From FEN-1219 sp963744305 (GTDB taxonomy: Bacteria; Pseudomonadota; Gammaproteobacteria; Steroidobacterales; Rariloculaceae), in NCBI GenBank assembly GCA_963744305.1, contig CAVUTF010000005.1:124001-188000 (forward strand): a DNA stretch of 64,000 nucleotides, in the 5' to 3' direction. The position numbers were made by a program, and so were the translations under genes. The notes below the pieces were generated by a model. It was not told the origin of the DNA. It saw only the letters and a program-made list of their open reading frames with translations, and did not search any database. Shown in pieces: positions 52,854 to 61,327 of the stretch (its first letter is position 1; the number at the start of each line of letters is the position of its first letter).

Positions 52854-52869
52854 GTAAATACTTTGTAAA
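52854..52869. promoter_or_regulatory. CpxR-box-like direct repeat in the divergent promoter region
   Basis: GTAAATACTTTGTAAA: two GTAAA pentamers separated by six bases, matching the published CpxR consensus GTAAA-N(4-8)-GTAAA. It is AT-rich in a very GC-rich background and lies about 50 bases from the regulator start and about 110 bases from the pspA-like start. A site for the adjacent OmpR-type regulator is the simplest reading. Binding is inferred. Confidence 0.55.
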
Positions 52870-52977
52870 TCCGCCGTTCGATCTTTTGCCTTTTCGTGTC
52901 TGGAGCGCGCGCCGCACCGACTCTAACCTGCCGCCACTCGCTCATTGAGGCACAAACCAGTTAGGGAGGTGACGGAC

Positions 52978-53512
52978 ATGGCTCTCATTAATCGGATGTC
53001 GAGGCTGCTCACCGCGGACATGCACGCGGTGCTCGATCGCATGGAGGAACCCGACGTGCTGCTGCGGCAAGCCGTTCGCGAGATGGAAGAGGAGCTCGTG
53101 CGCTCCGAGCAGCGCGTGAAGCTGCTCGAGCACGAGCGCGATCGGCTGGCCGACCGCAACGGCAAAGTGGCAGCGGCACTTACGGAGCTCGAGGAGCAAG
53201 TCGGCGTCGCGTTCGACTCCGGCAACGAGGAGCTCGCGCGCAAGCTCGTCAAGCGCAAGCTAGAGACGGCGCGGCTCGCGAAGCACGTTACCGAGCGGCG
53301 CTCGGGTATCGCCAAGTCGCTCGCCGAGCGCCGGCGCGATGCTCGCAGAGCAACGCGAGCGTCTCGACGTGATGCGGCAGAAGGCGGAGCTGCTCGTCGA
53401 ATCGGCCCACGTCGCGACCGGCGACGAATGGGGCAAGACGGAATTTGCCGTCGCAGAGGACGAGGTCGAAGTCGCGTTCCTGCGCGAGAAGCAGCGGAGG
53501 GCCAAGGTATGA
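52978..53512 (+). CDS. PspA/IM30-family membrane-stress protein (one +1 frameshift)
   Basis: About 178 residues, almost entirely coiled coil: LINRMSRLLTADMHAVLDRM, PDVLLRQAVREMEEELVRSE, VKLLEHERDRLADRNGKVAA and, after an insertion near 53335, LAEQRERLDVMRQKAELLVE. This is the ESCRT-III-like PspA fold, shorter than E. coli PspA (222), missing part of the C-terminal region. It should bind stressed inner membrane. GGAGGTGA precedes the ATG. The stop overlaps the next start (ATGA). Confidence 0.85.
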
Positions 53513-54080
53513 GCGGCCGCAAACCGACCTCGTTCGCGCACGGCGTCGTCGCGGCCGCGGTGTTGAGCGTCAGCGGCGCGGCCGTGCTCGCCGCGCTCAC
53601 GCCGTTCCTCGGTGCAGGCACCGCGCTGCGCGCCGTGATCGCGCTGCTCGGCTTCGCCTACGTGTTGTACGTGCAGAGCGTGAGCGGCGAGCGCGTGGGG
53701 AGAGTCACGACGATCGTGCTGTGGCTGCTGGCAGCAACCGCAACGTGGGTCGTGGGCGTGCCGTTCGTCGGCTACGTGCTGATTCACGCCGGTCTGCTCT
53801 GGCTCGTGCGCTCCTTGTATTTCTACTCGGGCGTGCTGCCCGCGCTGCTCGACCTAGGGTTGAGCGCGCTCGGGCTCGCATTCGCGGTGTGGGCGGCCGG
53901 GCGCTCGGGCAGCCCTTGCTCGCCCTCTGGTGTTTCTTCCTCGTGCAAGCGCTGCACGTTTGCATCCCCGCGGCGATCGCAGGCGGCGTGGCGGCGCGTG
54001 TCAACGACGAGGAGCAAGCGTTCAACCGCGCCCACCAAGCGGCCGAGGCGGCCGTGCGCCGGATGTCCGCGATGCGGTAG
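53509..54080 (+). CDS. Polytopic membrane protein of the PspA operon (one frameshift)
   Basis: About 190 residues with four to five hydrophobic helices: VVAAAVLSVSGAAVLAALTP, AVIALLGFAYVLYVQ, VTTIVLWLLAATATWVVG, FVGYVLIHAGLLWLVRSLYF and, after a frame change near 53905, LALWCFFLVQALHVCIP. The C-terminal cytoplasmic tail is helical (VNDEEQAFNRAHQAAEAAVR). I do not recognise a family. The ATG overlaps the PspA stop, so the pair is translationally coupled. Confidence 0.7.
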
Positions 54081-54122
54081 TCCGCGGCTCGCAATTCCAT
54101 CATTCATAACGGAGACAAAGTC

Positions 54123-55323
54123 ATGAAAGCCAAGATACTGGTCCTAGGTCTGGTGCTCGCGACCGTTGCGACGGTCGTCATCTATCCATCGCTGCGCAGC
54201 GACGCGACGAGTGTCGCGGTACAGCCGCCGCCGCGCTTGACGCCGATCGGCACGAACAAGGTCGAAGTCGTGTTCGTGCTCGACACGACGGGCAGCATGG
54301 GCGGCCTCATCGAGGCTGCGAAGGAGAAGATCTGGTCGATCGCAACGACGTTGGCGCAGGCGGATCCTGCGCCCGAGATTTCGATGGGTCTCGTCGCTTA
54401 TCGCGATCGCGGCGACGCCTACGTCACGCAGAGTCGTCGATCTGTCCAAGGATCTCGACTCGATGTACGCGACGCTGATGCAGTTCGCCGCCGACGGCGG
54501 CGGCGACGGTCCCGAGGACGTCAACCAGGCGCTCCATGACGCCATTCAGAAGGTGTCCTGGAGCACCGACCAGAGCGCCTACAAAGTCGTGTTCCTGGTC
54601 GGCGATGCGCCGCCGCACATGGACTATCAGGACGACGTGAAGTACCCCGAGATCGTCGCGGCGGCCGCCGCAAAAGGCATCGTCGTCAACACGATCCAAT
54701 GCGGCGGCTGCAAGCGAGACCGTCGCGCCGTGGCAGCACATCGCGGCGCTCGGCCACGGCCGATACTTCACGGTCGAGCAAGCCGGCAGCGCCGTCGCGA
54801 TCGCGACGCCGTTCGATGCGGAGATCGCGACGCTGGCCGCGCAGCTCGACGAGACGCGCCTGTACTACGGCTCCGGCGAGGAGCGCGAGCGCATGAACGC
54901 GAAGGTCGCGGCGACCGCGCGAGCTGCACGAAGAGCTGTCCGTCGACCGCGCAGGCCCGCCGCGGCGTGTTCAACGCCACGCGCCAGCGGCGCTGCGAAC
55001 CTCGTCGGCGAGCAGGAGCTCGTGCACGACGTCACGAGCGGCCGCGTCGATCTCGCCGCCGTGCCGCCGGCCGCGCTGCCGGAGCCGCTCGTCGGCCTGT
55101 CGCGCGACGAGCAAGAGAAGGTGCATCGCGGAAACCGCAAAGCGCCGCGAGGAGCTGCAGCAGCAGATCAGCGCGCTCGCGGGCGAGCGCGATGCGTTCA
55201 TCGAGGGCAAGCTCGAGGAGCTCGGCGGTGACAAGGACTCGCTCGACCGGCAGGTCTACGACGCGGTGCGCGAGCAGGCGGCGTCGAGAAGGGGTGATCT
55301 ACGAGAGCGGTCCGAAGTTCTGA
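54123..55323 (+). CDS. Membrane-anchored von Willebrand factor A domain protein (frameshifted)
   Basis: About 400 residues. One N-terminal helix (KILVLGLVLATVATVVIY), then a periplasmic vWA domain with the MIDAS motif VVFVLDTTGSMGGLIEAAKE (D54), a threonine region VAYRDRGDAYVTQ and FLVGDAPPHMDY. The C-terminal third is helical and charged (ARRGVFNATASGAANLVGEQ, LDRQVYDAVREQAAS). Four or more indels (near 54432, 54717, 54925 and 55140). 42 bases after the membrane-protein gene; third member of the PspA operon. The ligand is unknown. Confidence 0.83.
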
Positions 55324-55350
55324 AGCGGTGTTCAGTGCGGACGGCGGCGT

Positions 55351-55379
55351 GCGGCGCCCCGAACTCTTCGGGGCGCCGC
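55351..55379. terminator. Strong bidirectional hairpin terminator
   Basis: GCGGCGCCCCGAA and TTCGGGGCGCCGC form a perfect 13-bp stem with a CTC loop, between the convergent vWA gene (stop 55323) and the monooxygenase gene (stop 55416). There is no long U-tract, so it may rely on Rho or stem strength. Confidence 0.75.
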
Positions 55380-55415
55380 TCGTCGTTTACCGGGCAGGGC
55401 AGACGGGCAGGCCCG

Positions 55416-56582
55416 TCAGTACAGCGGCGTGTTCGGCGGCAGGCCGCACAGGACTCGGCCATACAGCTCGATCGTGGTCTGCGGATGCATGATCGCGTGA
55501 TTCGAGAGCGCTTGGATGTCGCGCTGGAAGCGCTGGATAGGAACGTGCGACTGGATCGCCGAGGCGCCGCTCGAATAGAACAGCACGTCCACCGCTTCGC
55601 GCGCAAGGCCGGTTGCTGCGCTCACGTGTGCGCGCGCTTTCACGCGCCCGCGCACGGACAACTTTTCGCCCGCATGGGCATCGAGCTCGCGGCAGGCAAG
55701 CCGCATGTGAGCGTCGGCCGAGTCGATCTTGAGCGCAGCCTCGCCCACTTGCAGGTGCGTAACGGGCGCCTCCGACTTGTTCTCGTACGTCGTGTACGTG
55801 ATGCCCCGCCCCGGGAGACGCTCGTGAAACGCCTCCAGCGCGCCGCGGGCGATGCCGACGGGCGTGCCCGCAGCGTTGACGGTGAGCACGGCTGCGAGTG
55901 GGAAGTTGAAGTACGGATTGTCGGCATTGTGACGTGGAACGTAATTCGCTTCGAGCATATCGGGCAGCGGCTGCGCACGATGCGCAGGAACGAACACGTC
56001 GTCCGCGATGATCGTGCTGCTGCCGGTGGCGGCCATTCCGCTCGCATGCCAGTCATCCAGACGCTCGAGCTCGCGTGCGCGCAGCAGCACGCACATCGGA
56101 ACGCCCGGTCCCTCCCCGCTTGCCCGAACGGCGTTGACAACGTTCCATTCAGAGCCATGCCCGCCGGTGTTGAACCCCCAGCGTCCGCGGAGGACGTAGC
56201 CGCCGTTCTTGGGTGTCAGGCTGCCGGTCGGCGAAAAAACGCCGCTGATCCGCGGATCGTTGCCGTCGAATATCTCCTCCTGAGTCTCGTCGGGAAACGT
56301 CGCCACGAGCCACGACATCGCGCTCAGGATCGTGGCGACCCATGACGCGGACGGACAACCGCGCGCGATCTCCGCGAGCACTTCGCACTGCGTCTCGAAG
56401 TCGGCTTCGTGTCCGCCGAAGCGTTTCGGCGCGGTCATGCGGAACACGTCGGCTTCGCTCAACGCATCGAAGGTCTCTTGCGGGAGACGGCGCGCAGACT
56501 CTGCCGCAGCGGCCCCTTCACGCAGCAGCGGCACGAGCGCAGCGGCGCGCTCCACGAGCGCACCGGCAGCGGTCTGACTCAT
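55416..56582 (-). CDS. Acyl-CoA-dehydrogenase-fold flavin monooxygenase (group D, HsaA-like)
   Basis: 388 residues, intact. Segments ETFDALSEADVFRMTAPKRF, CPSASWVATILSAMSWLVAT, GGYVLRGRWGFNTGGHGSEW and the C-terminal FYSSGASAIQSHVPIQRFQR and NHAIMHPQTTIELYGRVLCG match the HsaA/HpaH-like two-component oxygenases that use reduced flavin from a partner reductase. No reductase gene is adjacent. The missing catalytic Glu of true acyl-CoA dehydrogenases and the SGASAI segment favour a hydroxylase. The ATG at 56582 fits the domain start; the frame is open to 56615. Confidence 0.85.
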   Translation of the reverse strand: MSQTAAGALVERAAALVPLLREGAAAAESARRLPQETFDALSEADVFRMTAPKRFGGHEADFETQCEVLAEIARGCPSASWVATILSAMSWLVATFPDETQEEIFDGNDPRISGVFSPTGSLTPKNGGYVLRGRWGFNTGGHGSEWNVVNAVRASGEGPGVPMCVLLRARELERLDDWHASGMAATGSSTIIADDVFVPAHRAQPLPDMLEANYVPRHNADNPYFNFPLAAVLTVNAAGTPVGIARGALEAFHERLPGRGITYTTYENKSEAPVTHLQVGEAALKIDSADAHMRLACRELDAHAGEKLSVRGRVKARAHVSAATGLAREAVDVLFYSSGASAIQSHVPIQRFQRDIQALSNHAIMHPQTTIELYGRVLCGLPPNTPLY

Positions 56583-56663
56583 CGCGACACCCCGGGAGAA
56601 ACGTTGGAGCCGCATTGTGGCGCCGCCGGCGCGCAGCAGTCCACTCGCGTCCGCGCGAACCGA

Positions 56664-57047
56664 TCAGACTTTGGGTCGAATATCGATCTCGCGAATTTTG
56701 TCGTCGTAGAACGCAAGCCGTTCCTTCAAGCCGCTGTGCTCGTCGTACGGATCTTCGTACGACCATACCGCGTCGTCGAACCGCTTGCCCGCGGCGTTCA
56801 CGCTGAAATAGTGAGCAGTGCCCTTGAACGGGCACTCCGTGGTCGTCGTCGACCGCTCGAGCTTGTGCATTAGTACATCGGTTCGTGGAAAGTAGTAGCG
56901 CGGTGGACAGTCGTCTTCCTCCACCTTCACGACTTCGTCGGACTCGGCAACGACCTCACCGGCGATGGCCGCTTGCATCCGTTGCCTCAGCGGAACCTCG
57001 CGGACCTGATGGTTCGGCCATTTCTCGTGACCTGGGGATTTGCTCAT
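56664..57047 (-). CDS. DUF427 domain protein
   Basis: 127 residues, intact. Signature segments RMQAAIAGEVVAESDEVVKV, RYYFPRTDVLMHKLERSTTT, CPFKGTAHYFSVNAAGK and AVWSYEDPYDE identify the DUF427 family: small cytoplasmic beta-rich proteins of unknown activity, widespread in proteobacteria and actinobacteria. It stands alone, upstream of the monooxygenase on the same strand with an 80-base gap. Confidence 0.9.
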   Translation of the reverse strand: MSKSPGHEKWPNHQVREVPLRQRMQAAIAGEVVAESDEVVKVEEDDCPPRYYFPRTDVLMHKLERSTTTTECPFKGTAHYFSVNAAGKRFDDAVWSYEDPYDEHSGLKERLAFYDDKIREIDIRPKV

Positions 57048-57162
57048 GACTCACCTCGGTTGTGTTTCACGGCGTCGAGCGCCCATGGAAGGGTGACAAC
57101 GCTGCGGCACTCAGGTTCCGCGCGGTGCTAACATCGACCTGCTTGGAGCGATAGCAATCTGA

Positions 57163-57708
57163 ATGTCGCCGACGCTGGTCTCAACGATGCCGAAAGCGCT
57201 CGCTGCAACGCTTATTGCGTGCGGGCCGCAACTCGCGGCTGCGCAGGAAGACGCCGCGAGCGCACCGCGCGACCACGTCGCGGAAGTGCTCGAAGCGCTC
57301 AAAACGTCTTACGCTTGCGAGATCACCGTGCACGGCGAGCCGCGTCTCGATGAGCCCTCGCGCACGTGGCTCGTCGCGTATTCCGCAGCCGGCGACGACT
57401 GCGACGCGGCGGCGCAAGCCTTGCAACGTCGAGGCACTCCGCTTGGGCTGACATTCTTTCGGCGTCCGACGCTGGGACAAGCGAGGGCCTTGATCGCCGA
57501 GATGCGGCGATCCGCCGAAGCCGCATTCGGCTGCCGAATCACGTTACGCGGCGATCCCCAGTTCAACGAGCTCACGACACAGTGGACGGTTGCCTACCTT
57601 GCCGCCGGGAGCGGTTGTGAAGAGGCCGCTGAGGAGCTGCGCCGCGAGGGGGCGGAGCTGCAGATTTTCTTCATGCAGGCGCCGAGCCGGCAAGAACTTA
57701 TCCGCTGA
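57163..57708 (+). CDS. Exported protein made of two tandem copies of one small Cys-containing domain
   Basis: 181 residues, intact. Signal peptide PKALAATLIACGPQLAAAQ. The mature part is two homologous modules of about 65 residues. The first has CEITVHGEPRLDEPSRTWLV, AYSAAGDDCDAAAQALQRRG and LTFFRRPTLGQARALI. The second has CRITLRGDPQFNELTTQWTV, AYLAAGSGCEEAAEELRREG and LQIFFMQAPSRQELI. Each has two cysteines at matching places, probably a disulfide within each module. I recognise no family. ATG 57163 or ATG 57187. Confidence 0.7.
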   Translation: MSPTLVSTMPKALAATLIACGPQLAAAQEDAASAPRDHVAEVLEALKTSYACEITVHGEPRLDEPSRTWLVAYSAAGDDCDAAAQALQRRGTPLGLTFFRRPTLGQARALIAEMRRSAEAAFGCRITLRGDPQFNELTTQWTVAYLAAGSGCEEAAEELRREGAELQIFFMQAPSRQELIR

Positions 57709-57807
57709 AAGCGACCGCCGCCGGTGTTTCTTGTCGTCTCCTTTCTCACGTTCGCGCTAAGATGATATTAGTTCATCGCCGACGCGTTCTAACCGAGGTA
57801 TCGAGTC

Positions 57808-58998
57808 ATGAAAACAACATTGAAGCGACGTTTGGGGATCATGTGTGCGGCTGCGGCGCTTGGCTTTAGCAGCATTACTCTCGCACAACCGCCCGGCCCG
57901 CCCGGCGAGAAATTCAAGGTCGTCACCGTCGTCGAAGGATTGAAGAATCCCTGGAGCATGGCCTGGCTGCCGAACGGCGACATGCTCGTGACCGAACGCG
58001 GCGGCACCTTGCGGATCGTGCGAGGCGGCAAGCTGCTACCGACTCCGGTGCCCGGCGTCCCGGCCGTGCGAGCCATGGGGCAAGGCGGCCTCCAAGAAGT
58101 CGCGGTGCACCCCAATTTCGCGACCAACCAATTCATCTATTTGAGCTATGCCAAACCGCATCCAGACGGCAAGCAGGGTACCACCGGGCTGTCGCGCGCG
58201 CGGCTCGAGAACGATCGCCTGGTCGACGTGAAGGAGATCTTCGAAGCCGCCGCGTGGAATGACCGACCCGGCCACTTCGGCGCGCGCATCGCGTTCGATC
58301 GCAACGGCTATCTGTTCATGTCGGTCGGCGATCGGATGGAAGGCCTGACCCAGCAGGGCATGGACCCGGACCTCGAAGGTCATTCCTCGCAAGATTTGTC
58401 GAACCATCAAGGCAAGATCATCCGCTTGCACGACGACGGCCGCGTGCCGACGGACAATCCGTTCGTCGGGCAGGCCGGGAAGCGCCCCGAGATCTGGAGC
58501 TGGGGGCACCGCAATCCGCAAGGTCTCGCGGTCCATCCCGAGACGGGCGAGCTCTGGGCGACCGAGCATGGCCCGCAGGGCGGCGACGAGCTCAACTGGA
58601 TCCGCCGCGGCGCGAATTACGGTTGGCCGGTGATCGGCTACGGCGCGAACTACGTCATCGGCACCGAGATCCACAAGGATCGGTATAAAGCGGGCATGGA
58701 GCAGCCGCAGGCCTTCTGGGTGCCGTCAATCGGCATCTCGGGCTTGGCCTTCTACACGGGAGACAAATTCCCGAACTGGAAGGGCAACGCGTTCGTCGGC
58801 GGAATGTCGGGCAATTTCCAGCAGCTCGTGCGCGTGTCGTTGAATGGGCCGACGGTGGTCAACCGCGAGCCGCTGCTCGTCGGCCAATATCGCATTCGCG
58901 ACGTGCGTCAAGGGCCCGACGGCTTCGTCTATCTCGCGATCGACAACATCTTCAGTCAGCCGACGCCGATCCTGCGGCTGGAGCCGGAGGGGAGCTAG
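57808..58998 (+). CDS. Exported PQQ-dependent aldose sugar dehydrogenase (YliI/Asd-like)
   Basis: 396 residues, intact. Signal peptide GIMCAAAALGFSSITLAQ. Six-bladed propeller motifs: LKNPWSMAWLPNGDMLVTER, GLQEVAVHPNFATNQFIYLS, IWSWGHRNPQGLAVHPETGE, ATEHGPQGGDELNWIRRGAN and YGWPVIGYG. These are diagnostic of the soluble glucose dehydrogenase/Asd family; the HGPQGGDE loop binds PQQ and calcium. It oxidises sugars in the periplasm. No PQQ biosynthesis gene is in the window. A CGAGG site precedes the ATG. Confidence 0.92.
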   Translation: MKTTLKRRLGIMCAAAALGFSSITLAQPPGPPGEKFKVVTVVEGLKNPWSMAWLPNGDMLVTERGGTLRIVRGGKLLPTPVPGVPAVRAMGQGGLQEVAVHPNFATNQFIYLSYAKPHPDGKQGTTGLSRARLENDRLVDVKEIFEAAAWNDRPGHFGARIAFDRNGYLFMSVGDRMEGLTQQGMDPDLEGHSSQDLSNHQGKIIRLHDDGRVPTDNPFVGQAGKRPEIWSWGHRNPQGLAVHPETGELWATEHGPQGGDELNWIRRGANYGWPVIGYGANYVIGTEIHKDRYKAGMEQPQAFWVPSIGISGLAFYTGDKFPNWKGNAFVGGMSGNFQQLVRVSLNGPTVVNREPLLVGQYRIRDVRQGPDGFVYLAIDNIFSQPTPILRLEPEGS

Positions 58999-59006
58999 CC
59001 GCTCGG

Positions 59007-59660
59007 TCAGTCGCGATCGGGAGCACCTAAAGGGAACCACGATCGATACGGGCGGCCCTCGTCCACGGCGCGCGCGAACGAGGGCCGCTCGAGCAGGCGT
59101 CGGCGATAGGCGCGCAGATGCGGGAACGACTCGTCGATGCGGTGAACCCAGTCGGCATAGAACAATGACGGCGCGGCCGCGCAGTCCGCGAGACTGAACG
59201 TGCCGCCGGCCGCCCATTCGCGACCGGCAATTGTGTCATCGAGCCAACGATACGCCGTGTCGAGCAACGCCCGCGCTTCGGCGACGCCGTACGCGTCGCG
59301 GCTCTCGGCCGGCCGGATGCTGTCGAACACGATCTTCTGCATCGGCGTCATCACATAGTTGTCGAAGAAGCGATCCAGCATTCGCACGTCGAGAGCCGCG
59401 CGTGCATCGTCCGGGATGAGCCGTACGGGCCCTGGATGATGCAGGCCGAGATGCTCGACGATGATGCTGGCCTCGACCACGGTCCGACCCTCGTCGACGA
59501 GGACCGGCATCCGCTTCAGCGGCCACAGCGCCGCGTGCTCGGCCAGAGTCTCCTCGTCATCTTGCGTCAGCAGCTGAAGCTCGAATGGTGTGCCGTTCTC
59601 GTAAAGCGCGATCAGCACTTTCTGGCAATAGGAAGAGAATGGGTGCGCGTAAAGTTTCAT
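59007..59660 (-). CDS. Glutathione S-transferase family protein
   Basis: 217 residues, intact. The thioredoxin-fold half has KLYAHPFSSYCQKVLIALYE with SSYCQK at the glutathione site, ALWPLKRMPVLVDEGRTVVE with the cis-proline, and ASIIVEHL. The helical half has GGTFSLADCAAAPSLFYADW, the N-capping-box region. Specific substrate unknown. It ends 8 bases after the convergent sugar dehydrogenase stop. Confidence 0.9.
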   Translation of the reverse strand: MKLYAHPFSSYCQKVLIALYENGTPFELQLLTQDDEETLAEHAALWPLKRMPVLVDEGRTVVEASIIVEHLGLHHPGPVRLIPDDARAALDVRMLDRFFDNYVMTPMQKIVFDSIRPAESRDAYGVAEARALLDTAYRWLDDTIAGREWAAGGTFSLADCAAAPSLFYADWVHRIDESFPHLRAYRRRLLERPSFARAVDEGRPYRSWFPLGAPDRD

Positions 59661-59742
59661 TGCGGATCCTTAGGCTCCGGGTCGTACAACCCTAGTCGCC
59701 GCGGAAGCGCAAGAATCGACATTCGAGGAAACGCGAAGTAGG

Positions 59743-60766
59743 TCAAAGCTTCAGCGCGTTGCGAATATCCTCGAAATCCGTCGGCCGCTCGCGTGGCGGA
59801 ATGAAGTCGCGCGGGAACCAGATCAGCGACAAGCGCATCAGGCGTGTCGTCGGGTCGCACGCCGGCGGCGTGCACGGCTCGCGGCTCGGCTCGATCTGGC
59901 GCAGATAGATTCCGAATCGATTGCCGCTGCGCAGGAGCGTGTTGTCCGAGAACGGCATCGCGTACGGCGACAACGTGAACTCGACGAACTCCGGGATCGT
60001 GGGATCCGGCGCGGCGCCGCCCGCAGCAGGGGCGAGTCGTGCTCGGCGTGCTCGTCGCGAGCACGCGCACGGTGTTGTTTACCCAATTCAGATCCGCGAG
60101 CAGGATCGTCAAGCGATCCTGGCAATCGAGCGACGACACGGTGAACGGCTGGAACACGGCCGATTCCTGCTCGGCGCTCATGCTGCTGCACACGAAGTAC
60201 GCGCTCTTGCCGTCGCCTTGCGGCAGGATCTCGCACGTTTGCGGCTCGTCGGCGGGCTCCGTCGCATCGGCCGTGAGCCAAATATCGACGTCCGTGCGCT
60301 CGTTAGCGCACTGCTCGTCTTTGCGCACATCGGCAGGCGGGCCCAGCACGGCGAGCTGCCGCGAGATCACACGGCGCGAGATCGAGCGCAAGCGACTGCG
60401 GTTGGCGGGTGTCTGGTCGGGCAGCTCGTCGACGTAGAGCATCAAGGGGCCGAGGTCGAAGTGCTCGTGGAAGTTCAGCGCGAGCAGCTCGGCAAGCAGC
60501 GCCAACCGGCCAGGGCGGTTCGCATCGCCCAGCATGCCGCTGTCGGAGACCACGGGGCTCACGAGCTCGCGGAACATCGACGTGCGCAGCGCCGACTCGG
60601 CCTGCTCGCGCTGGTTGATCGTGTCGCGCAGGTTGTTCTGCTCGTTGATCGTCGTCGTCAGGTACGTGCCCGCGAGCGCGACGATCGCCGTCACGAGCGG
60701 CAGCGCAAACTTGCTGCCGGCGTCCAACCAAAAGGCATGACGATCTTCCTCGGGCTTCTCGGCCAC
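59743..60766 (-). CDS. Membrane-anchored protein of unknown function (one +1 frameshift)
   Basis: About 341 residues. GTG at 60766 with GGAGG six bases upstream. One helix near the N-terminus (FALPLVTAIVALAGTYLTTT), then a coiled-coil (INEQNNLRDTINQREQAESA) and a large soluble part with FHEHFDLGPLMLYVDELPD, DVDIWLTADATEPADEPQ and, after an insertion near 60035, EFVEFTLSPYAMPFSDNTLL and IWFPRDFIPPRERPTDFEDI. No family recognised. It follows a small exported protein gene with a 24-base gap. Confidence 0.65.
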
Positions 60767-60790
60767 GATCCCTCCGTGCGGGCCTTCGCC

Positions 60791-61099
60791 CTATGAACAG
60801 TCGATGTTGAGTGTGGTCGGCTGCGCCAAGCTGAAAAACGTGATGCTCTTCTGCGTGGGGGCGGTGCACTCCGCCGTGAAGCGCCCCGCCGGCAGCCGGA
60901 GCTGGAATGCGCCGCCGCCGAGCTCGTTCACCTGCTCGCCGGCCGCATTCTTGATGACCACCTTTGCGTTCGCGGGCGACACAGCGCCTTGGACGACGTC
61001 GGCGACTGACGGGTGGGCGAGCATCATGGCGAACAGCGCCACGCATGCTGGACCGCTGCGCGTGCGCAGGCATCGAAGAATCGAAATGTTCTCGGTCAT
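60791..61099 (-). CDS. Small exported protein of unknown function
   Basis: 102 residues from the ATG at 61099 with GGAG about ten bases upstream. Signal peptide region CVALFAMMLAHPSVADVV, then a compact beta-sandwich-like domain: AKVVIKNAAGEQVNELGGGA, FQLRLPAGRFTAECTAPTQ and SITFFSLAQPTTLNIDC, with two cysteines. The pattern (a G-x-F-x-L-x-L-P-x-G loop) resembles PEGA-like surface domains. It forms a pair with the membrane-anchored gene downstream. Confidence 0.62.
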   Translation of the reverse strand: MTENISILRCLRTRSGPACVALFAMMLAHPSVADVVQGAVSPANAKVVIKNAAGEQVNELGGGAFQLRLPAGRFTAECTAPTQKSITFFSLAQPTTLNIDCS

Positions 61100-61327
61100 C
61101 CCACTGTCTCCGTGACCACGATATCCAGCCTCATGAAGTCCTAAGCTTATCATCGCAACGCTCTTACGAAACTGCGGCGACCCTACCGAGTTCATGTCGA
61201 AAAGCTGCTGCGGTTTGTCAGACCAAGGTCCGATAGCTGCTTGGCGTAGCGACGCCAAGTATGTCGCTTCGGGCGAGGTGAAGCCCGCAATGGAGGCACA
61301 CGCACTAATCATAACGAGGGACCAACA

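Noticed and set aside
55416..56615. Longer start of the monooxygenase at 56615
   Set aside because: The extra residues (RLQRFSRGVA) are basic and unlike the family; the ATG at 56582 begins directly before the conserved helix.
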